Below the pieces are notes generated by a model. It saw only the letters and a list, made by a program, of their open reading frames with translations. It was not told the DNA's origin and made no database searches. 64,000 nucleotides of DNA, taken from the NCBI GenBank assembly GCA_016215645.1, contig JACRIX010000103.1, positions 1 to 64,000 of the forward strand, given 5' to 3'. The DNA comes from Rhodocyclales bacterium. GTDB lineage: Bacteria > Pseudomonadota > Gammaproteobacteria > Burkholderiales > Rhodocyclaceae. The position numbers and the translations under genes were made by a program. Below, piece by piece: positions 1-6,948 of the stretch. Position 1 is the stretch's first letter; the number at the start of each line of letters is the position of its first letter.

Positions 1-80
1 GCGACATGCGGATTGAGTTGCTCGCGCACGAAGCGCAGCACGGTATCGGCAAGCTGGCGGTGTTCGGCGGTGAATTGCAT
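1..80 (-). CDS. Acyl-CoA dehydrogenase, N-terminal fragment (cut by window edge)
   Basis: Only the first 26 codons are in the window. They read M-Q-F-T-A-E-H-R-Q-L-A-D-T-V-L-R-F-V, the amphipathic N-terminal helix pattern typical of acyl-CoA dehydrogenases. The gene follows the carboxyltransferase gene on the same strand with a 12-nt gap, and AGGGATCCCC lies just before the ATG. By context it would be a flavin-dependent dehydrogenase in the same acyl-CoA pathway (citronellyl-CoA or isovaleryl-CoA type). The fragment is too short to fix the substrate. Confidence 0.6.
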   Translation of the reverse strand, partial: MQFTAEHRQLADTVLRFVREQLNPHV

Positions 81-92
81 GGGGATCCCTTT

Positions 93-1703
93 CTAAAGGC
101 GGGCAACGCCAAAGGTATTGGGGCGCAGGGTTCGCGCCTCGCTCTCGGCGCAGACGTCGAGGCAAAGGCCGAGGATGCGGCGCGTGTCGCGCGGGTCGAT
201 GATGCCGTCGTCCCACAGGCGGGCGGTGCCGAACAGCGCCGTGGATTCGGCCTCCAGCCGGCGGCGCAGGCCTTCGCTCATCGCCGCCAGCGCCGCTTCG
301 TTGGCCGGCTGGCCGGCGCGTTCCAGCTTGGCGCGGCCGACGATCTCCATGACCTTGGCCGCCTGCGCCGCACCCATCACGGCGGTGCGCGCCGAGGGCC
401 AGGCGAAGATGAAACGCGGATCGAAGCCGCGCCCGCACATGCCGTAGTTGCCGGCGCCAAACGACCCGCCGAGCACCACGGTGAGCTTGGGCACGCGGGC
501 GTTGGCCACGGCCTGGATCATCTTCGAGCCGTGCTTGATCGCGCCCTCGCGTTCCGCCGCCGCGCCGACCATGTAGCCGGTGGTGTTCTGCAGGAAGACC
601 AGCGGCGTGCCGCTCTGGTCGCACAGCTGGATGAACTGCGCGGCCTTGGTTGACCCCTTGGGCTGGATCGGGCCGTTGTTGCCGAGGATGCCGACCGCAT
701 GGCCGTGGAGGCGGGCATGGCCGCAGATCGTGTCGGGGGCGTAGCCGGCCTTGAACTCGAGGAAATCGGACGCATCGACCAGGCGGGCGATGACTTCGCG
801 CACGTCGTAGGGCTCGCGTTCGTCGGCTGGGACGAGGCCGAGGAGTTCTTCAGTCGGGAAGCGCGGATCCTGAAAAGTCGGCGCTGGCGGCACGGCGTTC
901 CAGTTGAGTTTGTCCATCACCTCGCGCGCCGTGGCGATGGCGTGGGCGTCGTTCTCGCAGAGGTATTCGCCCAGACCCGTGACCGAGGCGTGGGTTTCGG
1001 CGCCGCCCAGGGTTTCCTCGTCGCTGTCCTCGCCGATCGCGGCTTTCACCAGCGGCGGGCCGGCGAGATAGATGCTGGAGCGGCCGCGCACCAGGATCAC
1101 GTAGTCCGACAGCCCCGGCAGGTAGGCGCCGCCGGCGGTCGAGGCGCCATGCACCACGGCGATCTGCGGGATGCCGGCTGCCGAGAGCCGCGCCTGGTTG
1201 GCGAAACTGCGCCCGCCCTCGATGAAGATGTCCGCCTGGTAAAGCAGGTTGGCGCCGCCGCTCTCGACCAGGTAGATCAGCGGCAGGCGGTTGTCGCGCG
1301 CCATCTCCTGGGCGCGCAGGCTCTTTCGCAGGCCCATCGGCGGGATGGTGCCGCCCTTGATCGCGCTGTCGCTGGCCAGCACCACGCAGCGCTTGCCGGC
1401 GACCGTGCCGATGCCGATGATGGAACCGCCGCCCTGCACTGCATCCTTGCCGTCGTCGTCGTGCATGCCGAGGCCTGCGAGCGTGCAGAACTCGATGAAG
1501 TCGCTGCCGCGGTCGATCAGGCGCGCCACGCGCTCACGTGGCAGCAACTGGCCGCGCTTTTCGAACTTGTCGCGCTTGGAGGCCGATTCCTCGCGCACCT
1601 TCTGTTCCATGGTGCGTACCTCCGCCAGGCGCTCGGCCATGCGCGCGGCATTGGCGGCGAAGGCGGCCGAGGCGGTGTCGATCAGCGTGTCGAGGACCGG
1701 CAT
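93..1703 (-). CDS. Acyl-CoA carboxylase, carboxyltransferase (beta) subunit, methylcrotonyl/geranyl-CoA type
   Basis: This 536-residue protein has the two crotonase-like halves of biotin-dependent carboxyltransferases. The N-terminal half has the oxyanion motif TAGGAYLPGLSD near residue 190 and the C-terminal half has GGSFGAGNYGM near 411. It would move carboxyl from carboxybiotin to the gamma carbon of a branched enoyl-CoA; the biotin subunit is not in the window. Its ATG overlaps the SDR stop by one base (TGATG), so the genes are translationally coupled. The order SDR, carboxyltransferase, acyl-CoA dehydrogenase matches atuB-atuC-atuD of acyclic terpene (citronellol) degradation better than the leucine liu operon, but methylcrotonyl-CoA carboxylase remains possible. 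Residues ~270-277 carry one copy of the dispersed repeat (AVPPAPTF). Confidence 0.85.
   Translation of the reverse strand: MPVLDTLIDTASAAFAANAARMAERLAEVRTMEQKVREESASKRDKFEKRGQLLPRERVARLIDRGSDFIEFCTLAGLGMHDDDGKDAVQGGGSIIGIGTVAGKRCVVLASDSAIKGGTIPPMGLRKSLRAQEMARDNRLPLIYLVESGGANLLYQADIFIEGGRSFANQARLSAAGIPQIAVVHGASTAGGAYLPGLSDYVILVRGRSSIYLAGPPLVKAAIGEDSDEETLGGAETHASVTGLGEYLCENDAHAIATAREVMDKLNWNAVPPAPTFQDPRFPTEELLGLVPADEREPYDVREVIARLVDASDFLEFKAGYAPDTICGHARLHGHAVGILGNNGPIQPKGSTKAAQFIQLCDQSGTPLVFLQNTTGYMVGAAAEREGAIKHGSKMIQAVANARVPKLTVVLGGSFGAGNYGMCGRGFDPRFIFAWPSARTAVMGAAQAAKVMEIVGRAKLERAGQPANEAALAAMSEGLRRRLEAESTALFGTARLWDDGIIDPRDTRRILGLCLDVCAESEARTLRPNTFGVARL
874..897 (-). repeat. Dispersed short repeat inside the carboxyltransferase gene
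   Basis: On the minus strand GCCGTGCCGCCAGCGCCGAC followed by TTTTC. Read as A-V-P-P-A-P-T-F. Confidence 0.6.
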
Positions 1704-2605
1704 CAGTCCTCCTTCAGCACGTCGGGCGTGACGCTGCGATGGAAGCCGTCGAAAGCTGCCGAGCGGCTGTGGTCGGCGATCGGGAACAGCGGGGTGTCGA
1801 GCGGCGCGCCGCCGTCGATGGCCAGCGTGACGCCGGTGATGAAAGCCGCGCCGGGCGAGAGCAGGAAGCAGATCGCGGCGCTGACTTCGGACTCGGTGCC
1901 GAGGCGGCGCAGGGGTACGTGGCGCTTGAGCTTGGGGATCATCTCGCGCACCGGGCCCTTGTAGGTGTCCATGCCCGACGAGGCGATCCAGCCCGGGGCG
2001 ACGGCATTCACGCGCACGCCGCTGGCCGCCCATTCGACGGCGGCGGTCTTGGTCAGGTTGGCCATGCCGGCGCGCGCGGCGCCCGAGTGGCCCATGCCGG
2101 GCATGCCGTTCCACATGTCGGCGGTCATGTTGACGATGGCGCCGCCGTGGGCCTGCATCGACTGCAGGTAGAGCTCGCGCATCATCAGGAAGCCGCCGGT
2201 CAGGTTGTTGGCGATCACGGTTTCGAAGCCCTTCTTGCCGATGGCCATCAACGGCGCGGGGAACTGCCCGCCGGCGTTATTGACCAAACCATGGATGCGC
2301 GAGTGCCGTGCGACGACGGCCTTCACAGCCGCCTTGACCGCGTCTTCGTCGCGGATGTCGAGGACGGCGACCTCGGCGCGGCCGCCGTCCTGCACGATTT
2401 CGGCGGCCACCGTGCGCAGCTTTTCCTCGGTGCGGCCGCTGAGGATGACGGTGGCGCCTAACGACGCCAGTTCATGGGCGACGCAGCGGCCGATGCCGCT
2501 GCCGCCGCCGGTGACCCAATGCACTTCGCCGGAGAACAGGCCGGGGCGCAGCACGCTCGCGTAGCGGGAAAACGGGGCGTTTTCGGGAGGCTGGGAATGG
2601 GTCAT
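1703..2605 (-). CDS. SDR-family oxidoreductase, 2,4-dienoyl-CoA reductase/AtuB-like
   Basis: This is a 300-residue short-chain dehydrogenase. A TGGGSGIG dinucleotide-binding loop lies near residue 33 and NNAG near 107. The usual YxxxK site is replaced by HSGAARAG, a pattern resembling 2,4-dienoyl-CoA-reductase-like SDRs, which lack the catalytic Tyr in this place; here the Lys position is Arg. It is the first gene of the minus-strand catabolic operon. AAGGAGA sits before its ATG, and a strong promoter with an internal palindrome lies about 35-60 nt upstream. The neighbours suggest reduction or oxidation of an acyl-CoA intermediate. The substrate is not decided by sequence. Confidence 0.8.
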   Translation of the reverse strand: MTHSQPPENAPFSRYASVLRPGLFSGEVHWVTGGGSGIGRCVAHELASLGATVILSGRTEEKLRTVAAEIVQDGGRAEVAVLDIRDEDAVKAAVKAVVARHSRIHGLVNNAGGQFPAPLMAIGKKGFETVIANNLTGGFLMMRELYLQSMQAHGGAIVNMTADMWNGMPGMGHSGAARAGMANLTKTAAVEWAASGVRVNAVAPGWIASSGMDTYKGPVREMIPKLKRHVPLRRLGTESEVSAAICFLLSPGAAFITGVTLAIDGGAPLDTPLFPIADHSRSAAFDGFHRSVTPDVLKED

Positions 2606-2637
2606 GCGCGGGTCTCCTTGCCGGCGTCGACCAAGCC

Positions 2638-2666
2638 ATGCTACCGAGTGCTTACGTTAACGTCAA
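2638..2666 (-). promoter_or_regulatory. Promoter of the SDR-carboxyltransferase-dehydrogenase operon
   Basis: On the minus strand TTGACG (2661-2666) and TAGCAT (2638-2643) are separated by 17 bp. The MerR-type palindrome overlaps the -35 box and spacer. Confidence 0.6.
2652..2666. promoter_or_regulatory. Candidate MerR-family operator
   Basis: The sequence TTACGTTAACGTCAA contains a perfect 10-bp palindrome, ACGTTAACGT (2654-2663). It lies between a MerR-family gene and its divergent target operon, inside the target promoter, where MerR-type activators bind. ACGT-containing palindromes are typical of LiuR/AtuR-type sites; the assignment to this regulator is inferred from position. Confidence 0.55.
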
Positions 2667-2693
2667 CAACCTGCCTTATAAGGAATATTTGTC

Positions 2694-2722
2694 TTGAAAG
2701 CGGCATGCCGGCTTGCTAGCAT
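2694..2722 (+). promoter_or_regulatory. Promoter of the MerR gene, apparently leaderless transcript
   Basis: TTGAAA (2694-2699) and TAGCAT (2717-2722) are exactly 17 bp apart. The start codon ATG is at 2729, so transcription would begin at or next to the start codon. No Shine-Dalgarno sequence precedes it. Confidence 0.55.
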
Positions 2723-2728
2723 GGCGCC

Positions 2729-3187
2729 ATGAACCCATCCCGCAGGCAACCCGTTCACGCCGCGACATCCTCGTCCGGGGACGAACTTTACGGAATTACC
2801 GAGCTGGCCGCTGAGTACGGCATCTCGCTGCGCACGATCCGCTTCTACGAGGACAAGGGCCTGCTGGCGCCACGCCGCATCAACGGCGGCCGCGCCTACA
2901 CGCGGCGCGACCGGGTGCGGCTGGGCCTGATCCTGCGCGGCAAGGCGGTGGGCATGTCGCTGGCCGAGATCGAGCACATCCTCTCGCTCTACGGCGAGCA
3001 CGGCGAGGGACACGCACGACAGCTCGACTACCTGATCGGGCGCATCGACGCGGCGATGGCCGAGCTCGATCAACGCCGTCGCCACATCGAGACCATGGTG
3101 GCGGAACTGGACAAGGTTCGCGGCGAATTGAAGCGCGAGCGGGCGGCCCGGGCCCGTGCTGCGAAGAAGCGCGCAGGGGCTACCTGA
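2729..3187 (+). CDS. MerR-family transcriptional regulator (LiuR-like)
   Basis: This 152-residue protein has a ~20-residue disordered leader and then a MerR winged helix: YGITELAAEYGIS, LRTIRFYEDKGLL and the wing GGRAYTRRD. An effector-poor dimerization coiled coil follows (residues ~85-140), ending in a Lys/Arg/Ala-rich tail. MerR regulators of this short type control branched-chain acyl-CoA catabolism (LiuR group), which fits the divergent acyl-CoA operon. It probably activates that operon from the palindrome at 2652-2666. The first residues are weakly conserved, but the winged helix starts at residue 21, so the start cannot be far downstream. Confidence 0.85.
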   Translation: MNPSRRQPVHAATSSSGDELYGITELAAEYGISLRTIRFYEDKGLLAPRRINGGRAYTRRDRVRLGLILRGKAVGMSLAEIEHILSLYGEHGEGHARQLDYLIGRIDAAMAELDQRRRHIETMVAELDKVRGELKRERAARARAAKKRAGAT

Positions 3188-3272
3188 CGCCGCCGCGGTC
3201 GAATTCCGGCCGCTCCGATTCGCATGTCCGAAAACGGCGGGTCGCGTGCCGGGGCAGGGCTACACTGCGCCC

Positions 3273-4760
3273 ATGAATTTCGCCCAGCTCAGTCCCGCGG
3301 CCTGCTACCAGGCGATGAAGTCGCATGACCTGCGCTTCGACGGACGCTTCTTCGTCGGCGTGGCCACGACGGGCATTTATTGCCGGCCGATCTGTCGCGT
3401 GCGTCTGCCACGGCAGGAGAACTGCAGCTTCCATCCCAGCGCGGCGGCGGCGGAAGCGGCCGGGTTCCGCCCCTGCCTGCGCTGTCGTCCCGAACTGGCG
3501 CCAGGATTCGCCGTCTCCGAAGCGAGCGCGACGCTGGCACGCGCGGCGGCGCGGATGATCGAGGACGGTATCGGCGACAGCGTCGACCTCGCGCAGGTCG
3601 CTGCACGCATCGGCGTTACCGGCCGCCACCTGCGGCGCATTTTTGCGGAGGAGTTCGGTGTCACGCCGATCCAGTTTGCGCAGACCCATCGCCTGCTGCT
3701 GGCCAAGCGCCTGCTCACCGATACGCGGCTGCCGGTCACCGAGGTGGCGTTCGCCAGCGGGTTTTCCAGCGTTCGCCGCATGCATGCACTGTTCGCGCAG
3801 CGCTACCGATTTTCACCGGGGCATCTGCGCAAGGAGGGGCGGCTTCCCGGCGCAGATGCTGACGGCAATGCGCTGACATTCGTCCTGCCCTACCGGCCAC
3901 CCTACGATTTTCCCCGCTTGCTGGGCTTCTTCGGCACGCGGGCGATACCGGGCGTGGAGTCGGTCACCGGCGAGGCCTATCGCCGCATCGTGCGGATCGA
4001 GGGCGATGCCGGGCCGGCGCAGCACGGCTGGCTCGACGTAAGCTGGCTGCCGCGGCGCCATGCCTTGCAATTGCGCATTTCGTCCGAACTGGCGGCGGCG
4101 ACGCCGCGCCTGCTGGCGCGTACCCGGCGGGTGTTCGATGTCGCCGCCGATCCGCAGGAAATCGGTGCGGTGCTGGTGGGCCTGGTGAATGGCGCCGAAG
4201 GCTTGCGCCTGCCCGGGGCCTACGATCCGTTCGAACTTTCGATGCGCGCCATCCTCGGCCAGCAGGTCACGGTGAAGGCCGCGCGTACCCTGGCGACGCG
4301 CTTTGTCGCGGCCTTCGGCGAAGCGGTGGTGACCCCGTTCGCCGACCTGACGCGCGCCTTTCCGACGCCGGCGCGGGTGGCCGGCGCGACGCGCGACGAC
4401 ATAGGCCGCCTCGGCATTGGCGGCCAGCGCGCGGAGGCGATGATCGCCATCGCCCGAGGCGTGGATTGCGGCGAGTTGCGGCTCGACGATCTCCAGGATC
4501 CGGCACGGACCATTGACGCCCTGGGCGCCATCCGCGGCATTGGTCAATGGACCGCCCACTACATCGCCATGCGCGCCCTGGCGTGGCCGGATGCCTGGCC
4601 GCCGCGCGATGTGGCGCTGCTCAAGGCGCTGGACCTGCCCAATACCGCGTTGGGACAGCGCGCGGCCGACGCGCGGGCGGAGGGTTGGCGTCCGTGGCGC
4701 AGCTACGCGGTGCTGCACCTGTGGCGCACGCTGGAACCTCTTGCCGACGAGGAGAACTGA
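3273..4760 (+). CDS. alkA: Ada N-terminal/AraC HTH fused to AlkA 3-methyladenine DNA glycosylase
   Basis: This 495-residue protein has three parts. Residues 1-75 are the Ada zinc/methyl-phosphotriester domain with the Cys tetrad C37, C41, C68, C71 (YCRPIC and CLRC). Residues ~85-180 are an AraC-type helix-turn-helix. The rest is an AlkA HhH-GPD glycosylase with IRGIGQWTAHYIAMRAL and the downstream Asp of PPRD as the probable catalytic residue. It excises alkylated purines and may act as its own methylation-activated regulator. The Ogt-type Cys domain of classical Ada is absent here but is encoded one base downstream as ogt, so the two genes split Ada and AlkA functions differently from E. coli. 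ATG 3273 was chosen because the Ada domain begins directly after it. TACACT ends 6 nt before this ATG and no SD is present. Confidence 0.9.
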   Translation: MNFAQLSPAACYQAMKSHDLRFDGRFFVGVATTGIYCRPICRVRLPRQENCSFHPSAAAAEAAGFRPCLRCRPELAPGFAVSEASATLARAAARMIEDGIGDSVDLAQVAARIGVTGRHLRRIFAEEFGVTPIQFAQTHRLLLAKRLLTDTRLPVTEVAFASGFSSVRRMHALFAQRYRFSPGHLRKEGRLPGADADGNALTFVLPYRPPYDFPRLLGFFGTRAIPGVESVTGEAYRRIVRIEGDAGPAQHGWLDVSWLPRRHALQLRISSELAAATPRLLARTRRVFDVAADPQEIGAVLVGLVNGAEGLRLPGAYDPFELSMRAILGQQVTVKAARTLATRFVAAFGEAVVTPFADLTRAFPTPARVAGATRDDIGRLGIGGQRAEAMIAIARGVDCGELRLDDLQDPARTIDALGAIRGIGQWTAHYIAMRALAWPDAWPPRDVALLKALDLPNTALGQRAADARAEGWRPWRSYAVLHLWRTLEPLADEEN

Positions 4761-4761
4761 G

Positions 4762-5244
4762 ATGACACGATATTTTCAATGGCATGCGTCGCCGCTGGGT
4801 GAGCTGCTGCTCGCGGCATCGGACAGGGGCGTCACCGATGTCCATGTCGGCGCCGGGAAATATGTTCCGGCGATTCCGCGGGACTGGCTAGAGGCCCCGC
4901 GCAATCCGCTGCTGCTTCAGTTGCAGCGCGAACTCGACGCCTATTTCGCCGGGCGCGTGCACCGCTTCGGCGTTCCGCTCGATGCGCGGGGAACAGATTT
5001 CCAGAAGCGCGCCTGGGCCGCGCTGGCCGAGATTCCCTATGGCGAAACGCGAACCTACGGCGAGCAGGCGGCTGCCATCGGACGCCCACAGGCGGCGCGT
5101 GCCGTCGGCGCCGCCAACGGCCGCAATCCGATCGGCATCGTCGTGCCCTGCCACCGCGTTGTCGGTGCCGATGGCGCGATGACGGGCTACGCCGGAGGAG
5201 TGGACTGCAAGGTTTATCTGCTGAAACTTGAAGGTGCGCTGTGA
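4762..5244 (+). CDS. ogt: Methylated-DNA--[protein]-cysteine S-methyltransferase
   Basis: This 160-residue protein carries the suicide acceptor motif IVVPCHRV (Cys130), preceded by the helix-turn-helix and Arg finger region (GRPQAARAVGAANGRNP). It takes methyl groups from O6-methylguanine and O4-methylthymine. It starts one base after the alkA stop with GAGGAGAACTGAG as its ribosome-binding region, so it is co-transcribed with the Ada-AlkA sensor and probably part of one adaptive response. The gene ends 13 bp from the convergent rpe stop. Confidence 0.93.
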   Translation: MTRYFQWHASPLGELLLAASDRGVTDVHVGAGKYVPAIPRDWLEAPRNPLLLQLQRELDAYFAGRVHRFGVPLDARGTDFQKRAWAALAEIPYGETRTYGEQAAAIGRPQAARAVGAANGRNPIGIVVPCHRVVGADGAMTGYAGGVDCKVYLLKLEGAL

Positions 5245-5257
5245 GCGCGCGCCTTCC

Positions 5258-5947
5258 TCAGGCCTTGGCCAGTTCGGCACGCAGCGCGCCGATCACCGTG
5301 TCGTAGCGGTTCGGATCGCTGTCCTTCGCCGCGCCGAACACGGCGGAGCCGGCGACGAAGGTATCGACCCCGGCCTTGGCTACTTCAAGAATATTCGCCG
5401 GCCCGACGCCGCCGTCGATTTCGAGGCTGACATTCAGGCCGCGGTCATCGATCATCTGCCGCACCTTGCGCGCCTTGTCGAGCACGTAGGGGATGAACTT
5501 CTGCCCTCCGAAGCCGGGGTTCACGCTCATCAGCAGCACCATGTTGAGCTTGTCCAGCGTGTAGTCGAGCACGTCGAGCGGGGTGGCCGGGTTGAACACC
5601 AGACCGGGCTTGCAGCCGCATTCGCGGATCAGGGCGATGGTGCGGTCGACGTGCTCCGACGCCTCGGGGTGGAAGGTGATGTAGGTGGCGCCGGCCTTGG
5701 CGAAGTCAGGAATGATGCGATCCACCGGCTTGACCATCAGGTGCACGTCGATCGGGGCGGTGACGCCGTGCTTCTTCAGCGCTTCGCAGACCAGCGGGCC
5801 GATGGTCAGATTGGGCACGTAATGATTGTCCATCACATCGAAGTGCACGATGTCGGCGCCGGCGCGCAGGACGTTGTCGACCTCATCACCCAGTTTGGCG
5901 AAGTTGGCGGAAAGAATGCTGGGGGCGATCCTGAAATTCCTGGCCAC
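5258..5947 (-). CDS. rpe: Ribulose-phosphate 3-epimerase
   Basis: This 229-residue TIM barrel starts with the family signature [17 protein letters not shown]. It has [12 protein letters not shown] metal-ligand residues, [18 protein letters not shown] and DGGV in the canonical order. It interconverts ribulose 5-phosphate and xylulose 5-phosphate in the cytosolic pentose phosphate or Calvin pathway. AGGGAG precedes the ATG. It lies downstream of the pilus operon on the same strand but 143 bp away, so co-transcription is uncertain. Confidence 0.96.
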   Translation of the reverse strand: MARNFRIAPSILSANFAKLGDEVDNVLRAGADIVHFDVMDNHYVPNLTIGPLVCEALKKHGVTAPIDVHLMVKPVDRIIPDFAKAGATYITFHPEASEHVDRTIALIRECGCKPGLVFNPATPLDVLDYTLDKLNMVLLMSVNPGFGGQKFIPYVLDKARKVRQMIDDRGLNVSLEIDGGVGPANILEVAKAGVDTFVAGSAVFGAAKDSDPNRYDTVIGALRAELAKA

Positions 5948-6090
5948 GGCGAACTCCCTGAAAAGTATGGGCCGATTCTACCGGTGGCCCCGTCGCCTGG
6001 ATTCAGGATTTGTGATGACAGGCATAAGCGCCAATCGGGAAGTGACCCAAAATCGCCGTGCCGTGAGCGCCGACTCTTGCTAAAGGCTCA
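5948..6090. other. Intergenic region with a variant copy of the dispersed repeat
   Basis: This 143-bp gap between the prepilin gene and rpe holds no ORF of note. At 6054-6078 it contains CGCCGTGCCGTGAGCGCCGA, which shares over 20 bases with a site at 52579-52602 and resembles the dispersed repeat. Promoter elements for rpe are not obvious. Confidence 0.5.
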
Positions 6091-6864
6091 TCAGGGCAGG
6101 CGCCCTGCGGCCACCAGGCGGTTGAACAGCGTGCTCTTGGACATCCAGACCACCTGGTCGTCAGAGGCGCTGCCCTGGGCCGCGCTGACGAAGGCGCGGT
6201 CGGCCGTGGTCGTCGATCGCGGGTTGGGGTTATGGGTCTCTTCAGTGCCGGAGCCTGCCGAACCGGCATTCTTGCCGAGTGAGTAAATCACCGCGACAGC
6301 ATCGCTCGCCAGTGCCGTACCTGAGGCGCACGCCGCCGTGGCGAGCCCGGCGTTCGACATTCCCACCCCGGTGGAGCAGACCTGCAGGTCGGGCGCCAGT
6401 ACCGTGATGCCGGTGTTTTTCATGCCGGATGAGGTGGTAAAGGCGTTTGTATTGGCGGTGCTTACCGAATAGCGGATGCGGTTGTCGCTGTCGCTGCCCC
6501 AGCCGTCGACCAGGAAGCCTTGGGAGTCGACCGGGCTCAAGCCAAGCGTCGCGGCCGGAAAATATCCATCGTAGGGATAGTTGCAGGTGCCACCGCCGAC
6601 CGGATCCTCCACGCCACTGCTGGTGCTGGAGGCGGGACAGGGCAGGCGATCGTTGGCCATGGCATAGCCCAACAGGGCGTCGCGTGCTTCCGAGAGAATC
6701 TTTTGCGTGTCTCCGTACGCGCGGACATCCTGTTGGGCCGAAAGCGGCAACAACATGCCGCCCAGCAGCAGGGTGACGATGAACATCACGATCGCCAGCT
6801 CGATCAGGGTGAAGCCGCGTTCGGCGTGACCCGGTCGAACTGCCGGAAAGGGAATCAGATGCAT
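6091..6864 (-). CDS. Type IV prepilin-like protein
   Basis: This is a 257-residue class III prepilin. A 16-residue leader precedes the cleavage/methylation motif RG/FTLIELAIVMFIV, with Glu at +5 and a hydrophobic helix. After the helix it reads EARDALLGYAMANDRLPCP, which also occurs in modified form in the large neighbouring prepilin. The globular part has at least four Cys and a C-terminus ending in RLVAAGRLP. It is the last gene of the MSHA-like operon and the only pilin-sized subunit there with a canonical Glu5, so it is the best candidate for the pilus shaft or a major pseudopilin. No prepilin peptidase is in the window. Confidence 0.85.
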   Translation of the reverse strand: MHLIPFPAVRPGHAERGFTLIELAIVMFIVTLLLGGMLLPLSAQQDVRAYGDTQKILSEARDALLGYAMANDRLPCPASSTSSGVEDPVGGGTCNYPYDGYFPAATLGLSPVDSQGFLVDGWGSDSDNRIRYSVSTANTNAFTTSSGMKNTGITVLAPDLQVCSTGVGMSNAGLATAACASGTALASDAVAVIYSLGKNAGSAGSGTEETHNPNPRSTTTADRAFVSAAQGSASDDQVVWMSKSTLFNRLVAAGRLP

Positions 6865-6948
6865 GGTGATCCGTGGCGGATGGCGTTCTGCAGCAGTGGG
6901 CTATTCCGCTTCATTGTGCCACAGCGCATCGATCCACCCCAAGGCGTA

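Noticed and set aside
5835-5860. GTCGGCGCCGGCG in rpe, resembling the dispersed repeat; also 41861-41880 (korC) and 51190-51210 (monooxygenase)
   Set aside because: These matches are explained by conserved protein motifs ([22 protein letters not shown]) and do not extend over the rest of the consensus.
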